This document shows, in pieces, positions 8,468 to 17,941 of a DNA stretch of 64,000 nt (positions are counted from its first letter, which is position 1; every line of letters begins with the position of its first letter). The stretch is from Flavobacteriaceae bacterium (lineage in GTDB: Bacteria > Bacteroidota > Bacteroidia > Flavobacteriales > Flavobacteriaceae): positions 117,327-181,326 of the forward strand of contig NZMG01000054.1 of assembly GCA_002694465.1 (NCBI GenBank), given 5' to 3'. A program made the position numbers and the translations under genes. A model generated the notes under the pieces. The model ran no database searches. It was not told the origin of the DNA and worked only from the letters and a program-made list of their open reading frames with translations.

Positions 8468-9421
8468 TTATTCTTTTAAGTTTAGCACTTCTTTAATATG
8501 GTAGTTTTTTGCCTGCTTTTTGTTTCGAAGGATTAATTCGCCTAAAAATCCTGCCACAAAAAACTGACTCCCAAGAATCATAGCAACTAGGGCAATATAA
8601 AATTGTGGGCGCTCGGTTAATAATCTACCCGAAGTATTAATAAATAGCTTGTCAATCCCTAAGTATAGTGCAAAGCAAAACCCAATGATAAGCATAAGGG
8701 CACCCCAGGCGCCGAATAGGTGCATGGGACGTTTACCAAACTTTGAAAGAAACCAAATGGTAATTAAATCTAGAAATCCCCTAATAAAACGTTCCATTCC
8801 AAATTTGGTGGTACCGTATTTTCGAGCTTGATGTTGCACCACCTTTTCTCCAATTTTGCCAAAGCCTTCATTTTTGGCTAATACAGGAATATAACGGTGC
8901 ATTTCGCCAGTAACCTCAACCGTTTTTACAACTTCATTTCTATAGGCTTTTAAACCGCAATTAAAATCGTTGAGTTTTACGCCAGAAGTTTTTCTAGCGG
9001 CAAAGTTGAATAGTTTTGAAGGTAGGTTTTTCCCAATCACAGAGTCGAATCGTTTCTTTTTCCATCCCGAGACAAGATCGTATCCTTCCTCCATAATCAT
9101 ATGATACAATTCTGGGATTTCTTCAGGATTGTCTTGTAAATCGGCATCCATGGTAATGACTACATCGCCTTGTGTGCGAGCAAAACCAGCGTGAAGCGCT
9201 TGCGATTTTCCGAAGTTTTTTAAGAAACGAATTCCTTTTACGTTCGGGTCTTTTTGTTGAAGTGCTTCAATGACTTCCCATGAACCATCTGTACTTCCGT
9301 CATCTATTAAAAGTATTTCATAAGAAAAACCATTAGACTGCATGACTTCTGCAATCCAATGGTGTAATTCGTTAAGAGATTCTACTTCGTTTAAAAGCGG
9401 AATGACAATAGATAGATTCAT
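8468..9421 (-). CDS. Family 2 glycosyltransferase with two C-terminal membrane helices
   Basis: A 317-residue protein starting MNLSIVIPLLNE. It carries the GT-A motifs DDGSTDGSW (about residues 41-49) and DADLQDNPEE (about 93-102), then a QHQARKYGTTKFG element and two membrane helices near 235-255 and 275-298. This is the layout of DPM1/GtrB/ArnC-type enzymes, which load a sugar onto a polyprenyl phosphate at the inner membrane. It is 12 nt downstream of the DUF4199 gene and probably co-transcribed. The sugar cannot be told from sequence. Confidence 0.9.
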   Translation of the reverse strand: MNLSIVIPLLNEVESLNELHHWIAEVMQSNGFSYEILLIDDGSTDGSWEVIEALQQKDPNVKGIRFLKNFGKSQALHAGFARTQGDVVITMDADLQDNPEEIPELYHMIMEEGYDLVSGWKKKRFDSVIGKNLPSKLFNFAARKTSGVKLNDFNCGLKAYRNEVVKTVEVTGEMHRYIPVLAKNEGFGKIGEKVVQHQARKYGTTKFGMERFIRGFLDLITIWFLSKFGKRPMHLFGAWGALMLIIGFCFALYLGIDKLFINTSGRLLTERPQFYIALVAMILGSQFFVAGFLGELILRNKKQAKNYHIKEVLNLKE

Positions 9422-9433
9422 GAATGATTAATT

Positions 9434-9964
9434 CTAGTAGCCTTCTGGGCGATTTTGCTTCATGATTAATCCCGAAATTAGAGAGATAATAAAACCTAAG
9501 AATAGTGTAAAAATAATGGCCATGGCAGACATAATTCCTGGGCTCATAAACTTTTCGGTAATACTAAGCCCCATCTCCATTTGTTCTTCGGTCATTGTTG
9601 GATTTTGCTCAATCATCTGTTCTCTAGTGATTTCCATCATTTGAGCCACAAAATCAGGTTCAATAACTGTAACAAAAACGTAATTATAAACGGCACCTAG
9701 AATTCCTGCAATTACTGAGATGGCAAGTCCAACTTTAATGGCCTCACCTAAAGAAAGAAAACCTTCATTATCTTGTTTAAAGGCTTTAAGCCCATAAACT
9801 ATTAGAGCGGCCATGATAATAATACCAATTACCGATGCCCACCAAGGTCTTTCTAGGTGAACCCCCATGACATAAGTTACCACAGATAAGGCAATGGATG
9901 CAAGACCCAGCAATAATCCATAGTTAAGTGCAATTTTTTTTAAAGAAGCTTTTTGATTGTCCAT
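9434..9964 (-). CDS. DUF4199 membrane protein
   Basis: A 176-residue protein with four hydrophobic segments (about residues 13-32, 40-58, 76-98 and 140-165) and a charged, Met/Glu-rich loop between the third and fourth. The arrangement and sequence match DUF4199, a membrane family restricted largely to Bacteroidota and often found beside a DPM1-like glycosyltransferase, as here. Function is unknown; a link to lipid-linked sugar transfer is inferred from gene order. Confidence 0.82.
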   Translation of the reverse strand: MDNQKASLKKIALNYGLLLGLASIALSVVTYVMGVHLERPWWASVIGIIIMAALIVYGLKAFKQDNEGFLSLGEAIKVGLAISVIAGILGAVYNYVFVTVIEPDFVAQMMEITREQMIEQNPTMTEEQMEMGLSITEKFMSPGIMSAMAIIFTLFLGFIISLISGLIMKQNRPEGY

Positions 9965-9978
9965 AGTTTAAAGTTTTT

Positions 9979-10010
9979 AGCCTACGCATTCGGCAGGCAG
10001 GTTTGCCAGT
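9979..10010. repeat. GC-rich intergenic repeat-like element
   Basis: A short GC-rich island (GCCTACGCATTCGGCAGGCAGG and flanks) in an otherwise AT-rich gap. It contains GGCA/TGCC and looks like the small dispersed GGCAGGCAGG-type repeats of Bacteroidota genomes. A genome-wide copy count is needed to confirm. Confidence 0.4.
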
Positions 10011-10101
10011 TAGTAAACAAATGTACTAAAATGTTACGGAATTTCTGTGAAGACAGGAATCTTAGCTTTGCTTAATATTTCAATAAAAAAATACGTAAAC
10101 T

Positions 10102-10132
10102 ATTGTTCATTTATAATTAATGATTAAATTTG
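10102..10132 (+). promoter_or_regulatory. Promoter of the L31 gene
   Basis: ATTG at 10102-10105 is followed after 19 nt by TAAATTTG at 10125-10132, a full -7 consensus. The predicted leader is about 33 nt. Confidence 0.72.
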
Positions 10133-10170
10133 CACTCTCAAAATTATAGAGTACTAAATACGTTAAAGCG

Positions 10171-10452
10171 ATGAGAAAAGGAATTCACCCAGAAAATTAC
10201 AGATTGGTAGCTTTTAAAGATATGTCTAATGAAGATGTGTTTTTAACCAAGTCTACTGCAGATACAAAGGAAACCATTGAGGTAGATGGCGTTGAGTACC
10301 CTTTAGTAAAATTGGAGATTTCAAGAACTTCTCACCCATTTTACACAGGGAAACATAAATTGGTTGATACCGCTGGTCGTATCGATAAATTTAAGAACAA
10401 GTACGACAAGTTCAAAAAGCCTGCAAAAAAGGAAACAAAAACGGAAGAATAG
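10171..10452 (+). CDS. rpmE2: 50S ribosomal protein L31 type B
   Basis: A 93-residue ribosomal protein of the large subunit. It starts [20 protein letters not shown] and has [21 protein letters not shown] near the middle, the type B signature. No CxxC zinc-binding cysteines are present, which separates it from the zinc-containing type A form. The Lys/Glu-rich C-terminal tail is common in this phylum. It is a single-gene transcript between its own promoter (10102-10132) and terminator (10478-10506). Confidence 0.95.
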   Translation: MRKGIHPENYRLVAFKDMSNEDVFLTKSTADTKETIEVDGVEYPLVKLEISRTSHPFYTGKHKLVDTAGRIDKFKNKYDKFKKPAKKETKTEE

Positions 10453-10477
10453 ATTCTTACGAATTTATACAACATAT

Positions 10478-10506
10478 AAAACCTTCGAGAAATCGGAGGT
10501 TTTTTT
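10478..10506 (+). terminator. Intrinsic terminator of the L31 gene
   Basis: AAAACCTTCG (10478-10487) pairs with CGGAGGTTTT (10494-10503) around a 6-nt loop and is followed by a T-run. Confidence 0.85.
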
Positions 10507-10555
10507 ATTTTAGGTCATTCAAAAATAAGTACCTTTAGGTTTTACTTTCAAAAAA

Positions 10556-11731
10556 ATGAATTACATTCTTTTCGACGGCAGCGTACGCAATCAATTATTG
10601 CCTTTTACTTTTACAAGACCTGTGGCAGATATTCGTGTGGGGATTTTAACTATTCGTGAGAAATGGGAGTTGTTGTTAGGTTCAACTACGACCACAGTAA
10701 CCGAAGATTACCTTTCTGAAAAGTGGCCCCTTGTGGAGTTGGAAAAAAACATCCTGATAAACGCCAGTTTTATTCCTTCGGAAAATTTGGTCAATCTTAT
10801 TAAAAACCTTTCTGAAAATCAGGCGATTTTTTATGAAGACGAGCCCATTGCCTTTTTTTCGGAAGAAGACCAAGAAGTAGATTTTGAAAGCTGCGAGGTC
10901 ATTCAATACTCCTATAACGATGTGTTGCGAATCGAACATACTTGGGATATTTTCAGTAAAAACCACGAAGCTATTGTCCGTGATTTTAAACTCCTTACTG
11001 AAGGGAGAAAATCGCAACCCATCCCCGAAACCACTGTAGCTTTTTATCCAGAAAATATATTTATTGAAGAAGGAGCGGTACTTCCGCTTTGTTCTTTAAA
11101 TGCCAAAGATGGACCTATATATATTGGTAAAAATACCGAAATTATGGAAGGTGCCATGATTCGTGGTCCTTTTGCTCTTTGTGAAAGTGCTACCGTTAAA
11201 ATGGCTGCCAAAATATATACAGGCACCACCATTGGGCCTCATTGTAAAGTAGGAGGCGAGGTAAGTAATAGTGTGCTTTTTGGCTATTCCAATAAAGGAC
11301 ACGATGGGTTTTTAGGGAATTCGGTGCTCGGTGAATGGTGTAATTTAGGTGCCGATACCAATACCTCCAACTTAAAAAATAACTACGATCAAGTACGCCT
11401 TTGGGATTATGAAACCGAAAGCTTTGCTCGCACTGGGTTACAGTTTTGCGGGTTAATGATGGGTGATCATAGCAAATGTGGTATCAACACCATGTTTAAT
11501 ACAGGAACGGTGGTGGGTGTAAGTGCCAATATCTTTGGAAGTGGTTTTCCACGAAATTTTATCCCTAGCTTTAGTTGGGGTGGTGCAGCAGGAATGACCA
11601 CCTACAAAACCAACAAAGCCTTCGAAACTGCGAAAATTGTGATGTCACGCCGCAATATGGAATTTACCGAAGAAGACGCCAAAATTCTCCAACATGTTTA
11701 TGATGAAAGTGCGAGTTGGAGGAAAGGTTAA
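10556..11731 (+). CDS. Bifunctional GlmU-like UDP-GlcNAc pathway protein (Bacteroidota type)
   Basis: A 391-residue protein beginning MNYILFDGSVRNQLLPFTFTRPVADIRVGI, the conserved N-terminus of the alternative GlmU family of Bacteroidota. The C-terminal half (about residues 165-345) is a left-handed beta-helix of hexapeptide repeats (IYIGKNTEIMEGAMIRGP, GEWCNLGADTNTSNLKNNY). Family members are proposed to make UDP-GlcNAc from glucosamine 1-phosphate for peptidoglycan and lipopolysaccharide. The N-terminal nucleotidyltransferase domain diverges from classical GlmU, lacking the usual LAAGxGTRM loop. Confidence 0.82.
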   Translation: MNYILFDGSVRNQLLPFTFTRPVADIRVGILTIREKWELLLGSTTTTVTEDYLSEKWPLVELEKNILINASFIPSENLVNLIKNLSENQAIFYEDEPIAFFSEEDQEVDFESCEVIQYSYNDVLRIEHTWDIFSKNHEAIVRDFKLLTEGRKSQPIPETTVAFYPENIFIEEGAVLPLCSLNAKDGPIYIGKNTEIMEGAMIRGPFALCESATVKMAAKIYTGTTIGPHCKVGGEVSNSVLFGYSNKGHDGFLGNSVLGEWCNLGADTNTSNLKNNYDQVRLWDYETESFARTGLQFCGLMMGDHSKCGINTMFNTGTVVGVSANIFGSGFPRNFIPSFSWGGAAGMTTYKTNKAFETAKIVMSRRNMEFTEEDAKILQHVYDESASWRKG

Positions 11732-12033
11732 AACTCCGAAGACTTTAATAAACTAAAATCATACGTATTCCAGAAAATCAAAAACCCAATAATGATTAAA
11801 AGAGTGACAATGCAGGAAATCAAAAATACGATGCGACGTCTTTTTCTGTCTTTTTTCATTTGCTGAAACATACGTTTTTGGAAAGCAGCAAATTCATGAC
11901 CTTTCATTTTGGTGTGGTCAACAAAATTTTCAATAGTAGTATGGCCAAAGTGTTTTTTTACATCAAAATTAGTTTGCCTTGTTCTAATGAATATTTTGTG
12001 GTTTAGCCGTGTGCCTGTTGTTGTATATTTCAT
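11728..12033 (-). CDS. Small single-span membrane protein of unknown function
   Basis: A 101-residue protein with a basic N-terminal two thirds (many Lys/Arg, including KKDRKRRR) and one membrane segment at about residues 68-90 with a short C-terminal tail. I do not recognise a family. Its stop overlaps that of the convergent GlmU-like gene by 4 bases. The Arg/Lys cluster before the helix predicts an N-in topology. Confidence 0.6.
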   Translation of the reverse strand: MKYTTTGTRLNHKIFIRTRQTNFDVKKHFGHTTIENFVDHTKMKGHEFAAFQKRMFQQMKKDRKRRRIVFLISCIVTLLIIIGFLIFWNTYDFSLLKSSEF

Positions 12034-12158
12034 AATAATAAAATATTTAGACCAAAAACTTGAATTCCAAGACCTTTATAGATTAAAGGTGTATGAAGCT
12101 AAATGGAATCCTGTGGAAAGTTTCTTTATTAGTCTGTGAAGGACTGTGTTTGTTACAG

Positions 12159-13778
12159 TTACCGCTCCTTTTTAACTCGTTTCAAAAACAAAAAATTCTG
12201 TGGATTAATACCCAATCCGCTTACTTTTTTATTGACAAACCGTATGGCTTTATCATAAAATAAAGGTACTACAGGGGCATCGGCAATTATTAAAGAGTCC
12301 ATTTTGGCATATAAAAGCTTTCGCTGTTCAATATCATTAATTGAAAGGGATTTTTGATACAAGCTATCAAAGACTTCATTTTTATAATGCATATAATTAG
12401 GACCGTGGGGGACAAAATTAGGACTGTAAAAAAGGGAAAGGTAATTTTCGGCATCGGGATAATCGGCTACCCAACTGGCACGGAAAATATCCAATTCGCC
12501 ACTGCTTTTCATTTGCCTGAGCGTGGAAGGCGGCATCACATCTACTGTAACCGAAATACCTATTTTCTCCAATTCCCGTTGTATGTATTCGCAAATATCC
12601 AGATACTGACTGTTAGTACCTATCACAATTTCAGGATTTTGGTCACCCGTTTCTTGTTGGTATTGTGCTACTAATTGTCTAGCCTTTTCTGGCTGATAGT
12701 CATAACCGTCTATTTCAGTAAACCCGGGTAATCCTTTTGGGATAAACCCATGGACAGCGGGAATGCCCATTCCGTTGCGTAAATAGGTGATCATTTTTGA
12801 ACGGTCAAATCCGTAGTTAATGGCTTGTCGCAGTGCTTTCGATTGAATTTCTTCTGCTTCTGCATCCATAAAAAATCCAAGATATTCAGTATTTAAATAT
12901 GGGCAGGAAATGAGGTTTACCTCCTTTTCATATTTGGATTGAAGGTTCCCTGTGGTGGTTAAAATTTCATCTTTGTACGAATTATCCAAACCCGAAATAA
13001 AATCAATTTTGCCCTGTGCAAATTGAAGAAACTCACTCTGTTTATCAGGTAAAAATGTAATGGCGACCGCTTCAAGATAGGGGAGTTGTACTCCGTTTTC
13101 ATCCTTTTCGAAATAATGAGGGTTTTTCCGAAGGACAAGTTTTACGTTTTCTTCCCAAAGTTTAAACTGAAAAGGGCCCGTTCCCACGGGATTCCTTCGA
13201 AATTCATTTCCGTAAAACTCCACCGCTTCTTGTGGCACGACTGAAAAATAACGCATTCCCAACATTCCTAAAAAGGCAGGAAATGGTTCTTTTAGCATAA
13301 TCTTAAATACCGAATCATTTTCGGCAACCGCCAAATCTACATAATTCATCACCCAGCTTCCGGGCGAAGCTACTTTGGGATCGATTAAACGGTTAAAACT
13401 ATATTCAAAATCTTGAGGCGTTGCAATCCTTGTAGAATCCTTCCCAAAGACTTTATTTTTATGAAAATACACGTCCTTACGCAGCGTAAAATAAAATGTG
13501 CAAGTGCTATCTACAATCTCCCAACTTTTGGCAATATCTGGCTTTATGTTTAACGAATCATCAAGCTGAACTAAACCATTAAATAATTGATTGGTTGGCC
13601 AAATATTTTGTGGATTTCTCGCAAAGGCAGGGTCGAGTGAAGAAATATTGCTGTGTTCATTATACCGAAAAACGAGGTGGTCTCTTTCATTGTCTTTTTT
13701 TCCTCCACAAGAAATCATCATTATGGAAACACAAAGAATTGATAGAAAGAAACTTAATGAAAGTCGTTGTTTCGCCAT
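12159..13778 (-). CDS. Oligopeptide ABC transporter substrate-binding lipoprotein (SBP family 5)
   Basis: A 539-residue lipoprotein (lipobox MMIS-C near residue 24). The family 5 fold is visible from the N-terminal block SSLDPAFARNPQNIWPTNQLFNGLVQLD, the block RKNPHYF, the LRQAINYGFDRSKMI segment and the C-terminal ADYPDAENYLSLFYS block. It is an OppA/DppA-like binding protein held in the cell envelope. No permease or ATPase genes are adjacent, which is common for this family in Bacteroidota. It is divergent from mtaB, sharing a short promoter region at about 13780-13838. Confidence 0.88.
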   Translation of the reverse strand: MAKQRLSLSFFLSILCVSIMMISCGGKKDNERDHLVFRYNEHSNISSLDPAFARNPQNIWPTNQLFNGLVQLDDSLNIKPDIAKSWEIVDSTCTFYFTLRKDVYFHKNKVFGKDSTRIATPQDFEYSFNRLIDPKVASPGSWVMNYVDLAVAENDSVFKIMLKEPFPAFLGMLGMRYFSVVPQEAVEFYGNEFRRNPVGTGPFQFKLWEENVKLVLRKNPHYFEKDENGVQLPYLEAVAITFLPDKQSEFLQFAQGKIDFISGLDNSYKDEILTTTGNLQSKYEKEVNLISCPYLNTEYLGFFMDAEAEEIQSKALRQAINYGFDRSKMITYLRNGMGIPAVHGFIPKGLPGFTEIDGYDYQPEKARQLVAQYQQETGDQNPEIVIGTNSQYLDICEYIQRELEKIGISVTVDVMPPSTLRQMKSSGELDIFRASWVADYPDAENYLSLFYSPNFVPHGPNYMHYKNEVFDSLYQKSLSINDIEQRKLLYAKMDSLIIADAPVVPLFYDKAIRFVNKKVSGLGINPQNFLFLKRVKKER

Positions 13779-13805
13779 AGGTTTTAAGGATACAATTATA
13801 GTTTG

Positions 13806-13813
13806 TATTTTTG
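13806..13813 (+). promoter_or_regulatory. -7 box of mtaB
   Basis: TATTTTTG matches TAnnTTTG, with a T-rich -33 region (TTTA at 13783-13786, spacing 19). The predicted leader is about 20 nt. Confidence 0.5.
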
Positions 13814-13838
13814 CTTCCTCGTTTGCTAAAATACAAGA

Positions 13839-15179
13839 ATGAACGGTACAAAAAAAGCAGCATTTTACACTTTAGGTTGTAAACTTAACTTTAGTGAAAC
13901 TTCGACCATTGCGAGAAGTTTTTCTGAAGAAGGTTTCCAGCGGGTGGATTTTTCTGAAAAGGCAGATGTTTACGTGATAAATACCTGCAGTGTTACCGAA
14001 AATGCCGATAAACGTTTTAAAACCATTGTGAAGCAAGCTCTAAAGGCAAATTCTGAAGCCTTTGTCGTAGCTGTAGGCTGTTATGCCCAACTAAAACCGC
14101 AAGAATTAGCAGATGTGAATGGTGTGGATTTAGTATTGGGGGCTACCGAAAAATTTAAAGTTACTAGCTATATTCATGACTTGTTGGATAGTCCTAAAGC
14201 AGAAACACAAGTACATTCATGTGAAATTGACGAGGCCGATTTTTACGTAGGTTCTTATTCTTTTGGAGATAGAACACGTGCTTTTTTAAAGGTTCAGGAT
14301 GGTTGTGACTACAAGTGTACCTATTGTACCATTCCATTGGCACGTGGTATTTCTCGTAGCGACACCCTTGACAATGTTTTAAAAAATGCTGCTGAAATTT
14401 CGGCAAAAGGCATTAAAGAAATTGTGCTTACGGGAGTCAATATCGGTGATTACGGAAAAGGGGAGTTTGGTAACAAAAAACATGAGCATACCTTTTTCGA
14501 ATTATGCGAAGCACTAGATAAAGTTGAAGGTATTGAGCGCTTGCGAATTTCTTCTATAGAACCTAACTTGTTGAAAAACGAAACCATCGAATTTGTAGCG
14601 AAATCCAAAACATTTGTGCCGCATTTTCACATTCCATTACAAAGTGGGAGTAACGATATTTTGAAGCTTATGCGCCGTCGTTATCTCAAAGAATTATATA
14701 TAGATAGAGTTAACAAGATTAAAGAAGTGATGCCCCATGCGTGTATTGGGGTAGATGTTATTGTTGGCTTTCCAGGAGAAACCGAAGAACGCTTTTTAGA
14801 AACGTATCAATTTTTAAACGAATTGGATATTTCTTATTTACACGTTTTCACCTATTCTGAAAGAGATAATACACTAGCTGCAGAAATGGAAAATGTTGTG
14901 CCTCAAAAGGTGAGAGCCAAAAGGAGTAAAATGTTACGCGGACTTTCGGCAAAAAAGCGAAGATCTTTTTATGAAAGTCAAATGGAAACTACCAGAACGG
15001 TGCTATTTGAAGGCGAAAATAAGGAAGGCTATATTCATGGATTCACCGAAAATTATATAAAAGTAAAAACTCCGTGGAATCCGGAGTTAGTAAATACACT
15101 TCATAAAGTAAAACTCACCAAGATTGATGAGGATGGATTGGTGCGTTTTGATTTTGTTAACCAACCTCTATTTGCCTAG
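13839..15179 (+). CDS. mtaB: tRNA t6A37 methylthiotransferase MtaB
   Basis: A 446-residue radical-SAM methylthiotransferase that converts t6A37 to ms2t6A37 in tRNA. The N-terminal UPF0004 domain holds the three auxiliary-cluster cysteines (TLGCKLN, NTCSVT, VGCYAQ). The radical-SAM motif CDYKCTYC is near residue 157. Conserved blocks GVNIGDYG, ISSIEPNLL, FHIPLQSGSNDILKLMRRRY and DVIVGFPGETEERF follow, with a short TRAM-like C-terminus. The motif GCKLN and overall length (about 440) fit MtaB rather than MiaB or RimO. Confidence 0.92.
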   Translation: MNGTKKAAFYTLGCKLNFSETSTIARSFSEEGFQRVDFSEKADVYVINTCSVTENADKRFKTIVKQALKANSEAFVVAVGCYAQLKPQELADVNGVDLVLGATEKFKVTSYIHDLLDSPKAETQVHSCEIDEADFYVGSYSFGDRTRAFLKVQDGCDYKCTYCTIPLARGISRSDTLDNVLKNAAEISAKGIKEIVLTGVNIGDYGKGEFGNKKHEHTFFELCEALDKVEGIERLRISSIEPNLLKNETIEFVAKSKTFVPHFHIPLQSGSNDILKLMRRRYLKELYIDRVNKIKEVMPHACIGVDVIVGFPGETEERFLETYQFLNELDISYLHVFTYSERDNTLAAEMENVVPQKVRAKRSKMLRGLSAKKRRSFYESQMETTRTVLFEGENKEGYIHGFTENYIKVKTPWNPELVNTLHKVKLTKIDEDGLVRFDFVNQPLFA

Positions 15180-15475
15180 ATATTAATTCCAACGGGAAGT
15201 AATTCTTTGTATTTTCTTCGGTTTTTTCTTAAAAATCCTACAATTTCTGGACACGTAGGCATAAGGCTAATCCCTCGTTTTTTAACTTCTTCAAAAACTG
15301 CTTTAATAAAAATATCCCGAAATCCTTGTTCTTCCATATCGTCGGGCATATCGTATTTTGTTAGGAAGATTTTTCGGTCTTGTAGTGCATATTCAATACG
15401 AGCCATATTGTCGCCTACTTCTAGTTCAAACTGTCTTAAAAATTCATTGTCTGTGATGTCAACATCTTCAATCAT
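15176..15475 (-). CDS. Small GNAT-like acetyltransferase-fold protein (YidJ type)
   Basis: A 99-residue protein ending PTCPEIVGFLRKNRRKYKELLPVGINI, with ARIEYALQDRKIFLTKYDMPDDMEEQGFRDIFIKAVFEEVKKRG before it. This matches the short GNAT-like family that binds acetyl-CoA through the 'EE.GFRD.FIKA' segment and helix. Substrate is unknown. Its stop shares the palindrome CTAG with the mtaB stop (convergent, 4-base overlap). The leader just upstream of the ATG contains a run of five C on the sense strand. Confidence 0.72.
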   Translation of the reverse strand: MIEDVDITDNEFLRQFELEVGDNMARIEYALQDRKIFLTKYDMPDDMEEQGFRDIFIKAVFEEVKKRGISLMPTCPEIVGFLRKNRRKYKELLPVGINI

Positions 15476-15490
15476 AATGGGGGAGTTTTG

Positions 15491-16207
15491 TTAATTCATG
15501 GGTACTTCTATCAACAATAGTCTGGTGCCTTTTTTTACTGTTATACTTATTTCATTAGTATCCCAGATACCAATGGCATCTCTATTTTTTAATATTTCAT
15601 CGTCAACAGAAACTTGGCCTTCAATTACCATGAGGTATATGCCGTGTCCTTGTTGATTTAAGGTATAGTTCGTGGAGCGATCCTCCGTAAATTCTCCAAG
15701 GTTAAAATAGGCTTGTTGATGAATCCAAAGCTCATTCTCCTGCGCTTCATTTTTTGGCTTCACAACAGTGCTTATTTTATTGGGTGTAAGTAATGCAGCT
15801 ATTTTTTTTTGATCATATCTCGGTGCAACGTTTTGTTCTTCAGGAAATACCCAAATTTGAAATAATTTAAGTGCTTCTTTGGCGCTGGCATTTATTTCAC
15901 TATGCTCAACCCCGCTACCTGCGCTCATGACTTGTATATCCCCAGCCGCGACTATCCCTTCGTTTCCCATGGAATCTTTATGTTTAACAGCTCCAGATTG
16001 CGGAATGGTAACAATCTCCATATTTTGGTGAGGGTGTCTTCCAAATCCCATAGCAGGGGCAACAATGTCATCATTTAGCACTCGTAATAATCCAAATTGT
16101 AAGCGATTAGGGTCGTAATAATTTGCAAAACTGAAAGAATAGTTTGCTTCTAACCATCCATAATTGGCATTTCCGCGTGTGGACGATGGGTGAACAACCT
16201 TTTTCAT
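15491..16207 (-). CDS. Pirin-family cupin protein
   Basis: A 238-residue bicupin. The N-terminal cupin has the metal-binding set GFGRHPHQNMEIVTI and GSGVEHSEIN (His ligands and Glu), as in pirins such as YhhW. Pirins bind Fe(II) and some have quercetin 2,3-dioxygenase activity; the cellular role here is unknown. The C-terminal cupin is less conserved. The gene lies 16 nt upstream of the GNAT-like gene on the same strand and is divergent from the hydrolase at 16296. Confidence 0.88.
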   Translation of the reverse strand: MKKVVHPSSTRGNANYGWLEANYSFSFANYYDPNRLQFGLLRVLNDDIVAPAMGFGRHPHQNMEIVTIPQSGAVKHKDSMGNEGIVAAGDIQVMSAGSGVEHSEINASAKEALKLFQIWVFPEEQNVAPRYDQKKIAALLTPNKISTVVKPKNEAQENELWIHQQAYFNLGEFTEDRSTNYTLNQQGHGIYLMVIEGQVSVDDEILKNRDAIGIWDTNEISITVKKGTRLLLIEVPMN

Positions 16208-16295
16208 TGTTTTTAGATAGTAATAGTATCTTTACACTGTAAAGTTACAAATTTTATAAGTTCCCTTTGCCAAAAGGACTGTTAAAGGATTCTAT

Positions 16296-16955
16296 ATGAC
16301 TAAAATTCATTTGTATTTTGTGCCAGGGCTCGCTGCGAGTAAAGAAATATTTAAAAATATTATCCTTCCAATAGATCAATATGAAGTGCATATTATTGAA
16401 TGGCTAATTCCAGAAAAAAAAGAATCCCTTACATCTTATGCTAAAAGGATGGCGGCTTTTGTTACTGAGGTAAATGCTGTTTTAGTGGGTGTTTCCTTTG
16501 GAGGAGTGGTCGTTCAGGAAATGGCAAAATACCTAAAATTGGAAAAACTTATTATTATTTCGAGTGTAAAATCGAAACACGAGTTACCCAAACGATTTAC
16601 AGTTGCAAAAGTTACTAAAGCTTATAAATTGTTGCCTACGAGTATTGTGACATCAGCGGGCGATTTAACAAAATTTGCCATTGGTCCCCGAAGTAAAAAA
16701 AGATTGCGATTGTATAACGAATATCTTTCTATAAAAGATAAAGACTATTTAGATTGGGCTATCGAAAAAATGGTAAACTGGAATAGAAATGATGTAGATA
16801 CAGAAGTTTATCATATTCACGGAGATTTAGATGCTGTCTTTCCAATAAAGAATATTAAGAACGCTAATATTTTGCAAGGCGGTACCCATATTATGATTTT
16901 AAATAAAGGAAGTAAAGTGAGTAAAATGCTACAAAATATTATAGAAAACCACTAG
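16296..16955 (+). CDS. Alpha/beta-hydrolase
   Basis: A 219-residue protein with the oxyanion region FVPGLAASKEIFKNI at residues 8-22 and the nucleophile elbow GVSFGGVVVQE near residue 66. A late His in GGTHIMI (about 200) and an Asp in GDLDAVFP (about 182) complete a catalytic triad. No signal peptide is present, so it is cytosolic. Small esterase-like proteins of this type are common in flavobacteria; the substrate is unknown. Confidence 0.78.
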   Translation: MTKIHLYFVPGLAASKEIFKNIILPIDQYEVHIIEWLIPEKKESLTSYAKRMAAFVTEVNAVLVGVSFGGVVVQEMAKYLKLEKLIIISSVKSKHELPKRFTVAKVTKAYKLLPTSIVTSAGDLTKFAIGPRSKKRLRLYNEYLSIKDKDYLDWAIEKMVNWNRNDVDTEVYHIHGDLDAVFPIKNIKNANILQGGTHIMILNKGSKVSKMLQNIIENH

Positions 16956-16998
16956 TTTGCCATTTGCTATTTTTTATCTTTAAGGAAAATTTACTGTT

Positions 16999-17940
16999 AT
17001 GAATATTTTATCAAAAATTGGATTGGGAACCGTGTTAGTAGCCGTGTTTGTTTTGTGCACAAATGCTGTGCAAGATCCTGGGAAAAGCACTTCAAAACCT
17101 TCTGAAAATATGCAGGAAAAGCTTGTAAACGACTATAACATATATGCCTTAGAGCTTCCGGAAACTATGGATTTTGCAGGAGAACCTGTGCCGTTGAATG
17201 ATCCGGATGTTCGGGAAAGAATGGATAGAGAATTATTGGTAAATACCTATTGGCAATCTAACGGTTTGCTTATTTTTAAAAGAGCTCATAAATACTTTCC
17301 AATTATAGAGCCGTTATTAGCAAAATACGGTATCCCCGATGATTTTAAATATTTAGCTGTTGCCGAAAGTGCTTTAGAAAATAATAGTTCTCCGGCAGGT
17401 GCAGCTGGCTTTTGGCATTTTATGAAAGGAACAGGACGTGAATATGGACTTGAAATAAACGATTATGTAGACGAACGTTATAATTTGGAATTAGCTACAA
17501 AAGTAGCAGCAGATTACTTAAAGGACTCAAAAAGAAAGTTTGGAACTTGGACCTTGGCTGCAGCGGCTTATAATGCTGGCAATGGTGGAATAAATAAGCA
17601 AATTGAACGTCAAAAAGTAAATGATTACTACGATTTGTTACTGAATTCTGAAACCAGTAGATATGTATTTAGAATATTAGCCTTTAAGGAGATTTTGAGT
17701 AATCCTGAAAAATATGGTTTCAATTTTAGAGAAAAGGATCTTTATAAAGAAATCCCTTCCTATAAAGTAAAAGTAGATACCGCAGTAACTGACTTTGCCG
17801 ACTTTGCCAAAAAGTTTGATATTAATTATAAGATTTTGAAAATTCATAATCCATGGCTTCGGGATACCTATCTTAAAAACAGTAGTGGTAAAGAATACTA
17901 TATAGAAATTCCAGAAAAAGGCCATTACAAAACCAATTAA
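16999..17940 (+). CDS. Lytic transglycosylase with SLT domain (MltD-like)
   Basis: A 313-residue secreted protein with an N-terminal hydrophobic segment (residues 5-25). The SLT domain is clear: YLAVAESALENNSSPAGAAGFWHFM (about 112-136, with the catalytic Glu), GLEINDYVDERYN and AAAAYNAGNGGI (about 187-198). The enzyme cleaves peptidoglycan glycan strands with 1,6-anhydro product formation. The C-terminal part (about 250-313) is short and may be one LysM-like module. The TauE-like gene starts 2 nt after the stop. Confidence 0.87.
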   Translation: MNILSKIGLGTVLVAVFVLCTNAVQDPGKSTSKPSENMQEKLVNDYNIYALELPETMDFAGEPVPLNDPDVRERMDRELLVNTYWQSNGLLIFKRAHKYFPIIEPLLAKYGIPDDFKYLAVAESALENNSSPAGAAGFWHFMKGTGREYGLEINDYVDERYNLELATKVAADYLKDSKRKFGTWTLAAAAYNAGNGGINKQIERQKVNDYYDLLLNSETSRYVFRILAFKEILSNPEKYGFNFREKDLYKEIPSYKVKVDTAVTDFADFAKKFDINYKILKIHNPWLRDTYLKNSSGKEYYIEIPEKGHYKTN

Positions 17941-17941
17941 T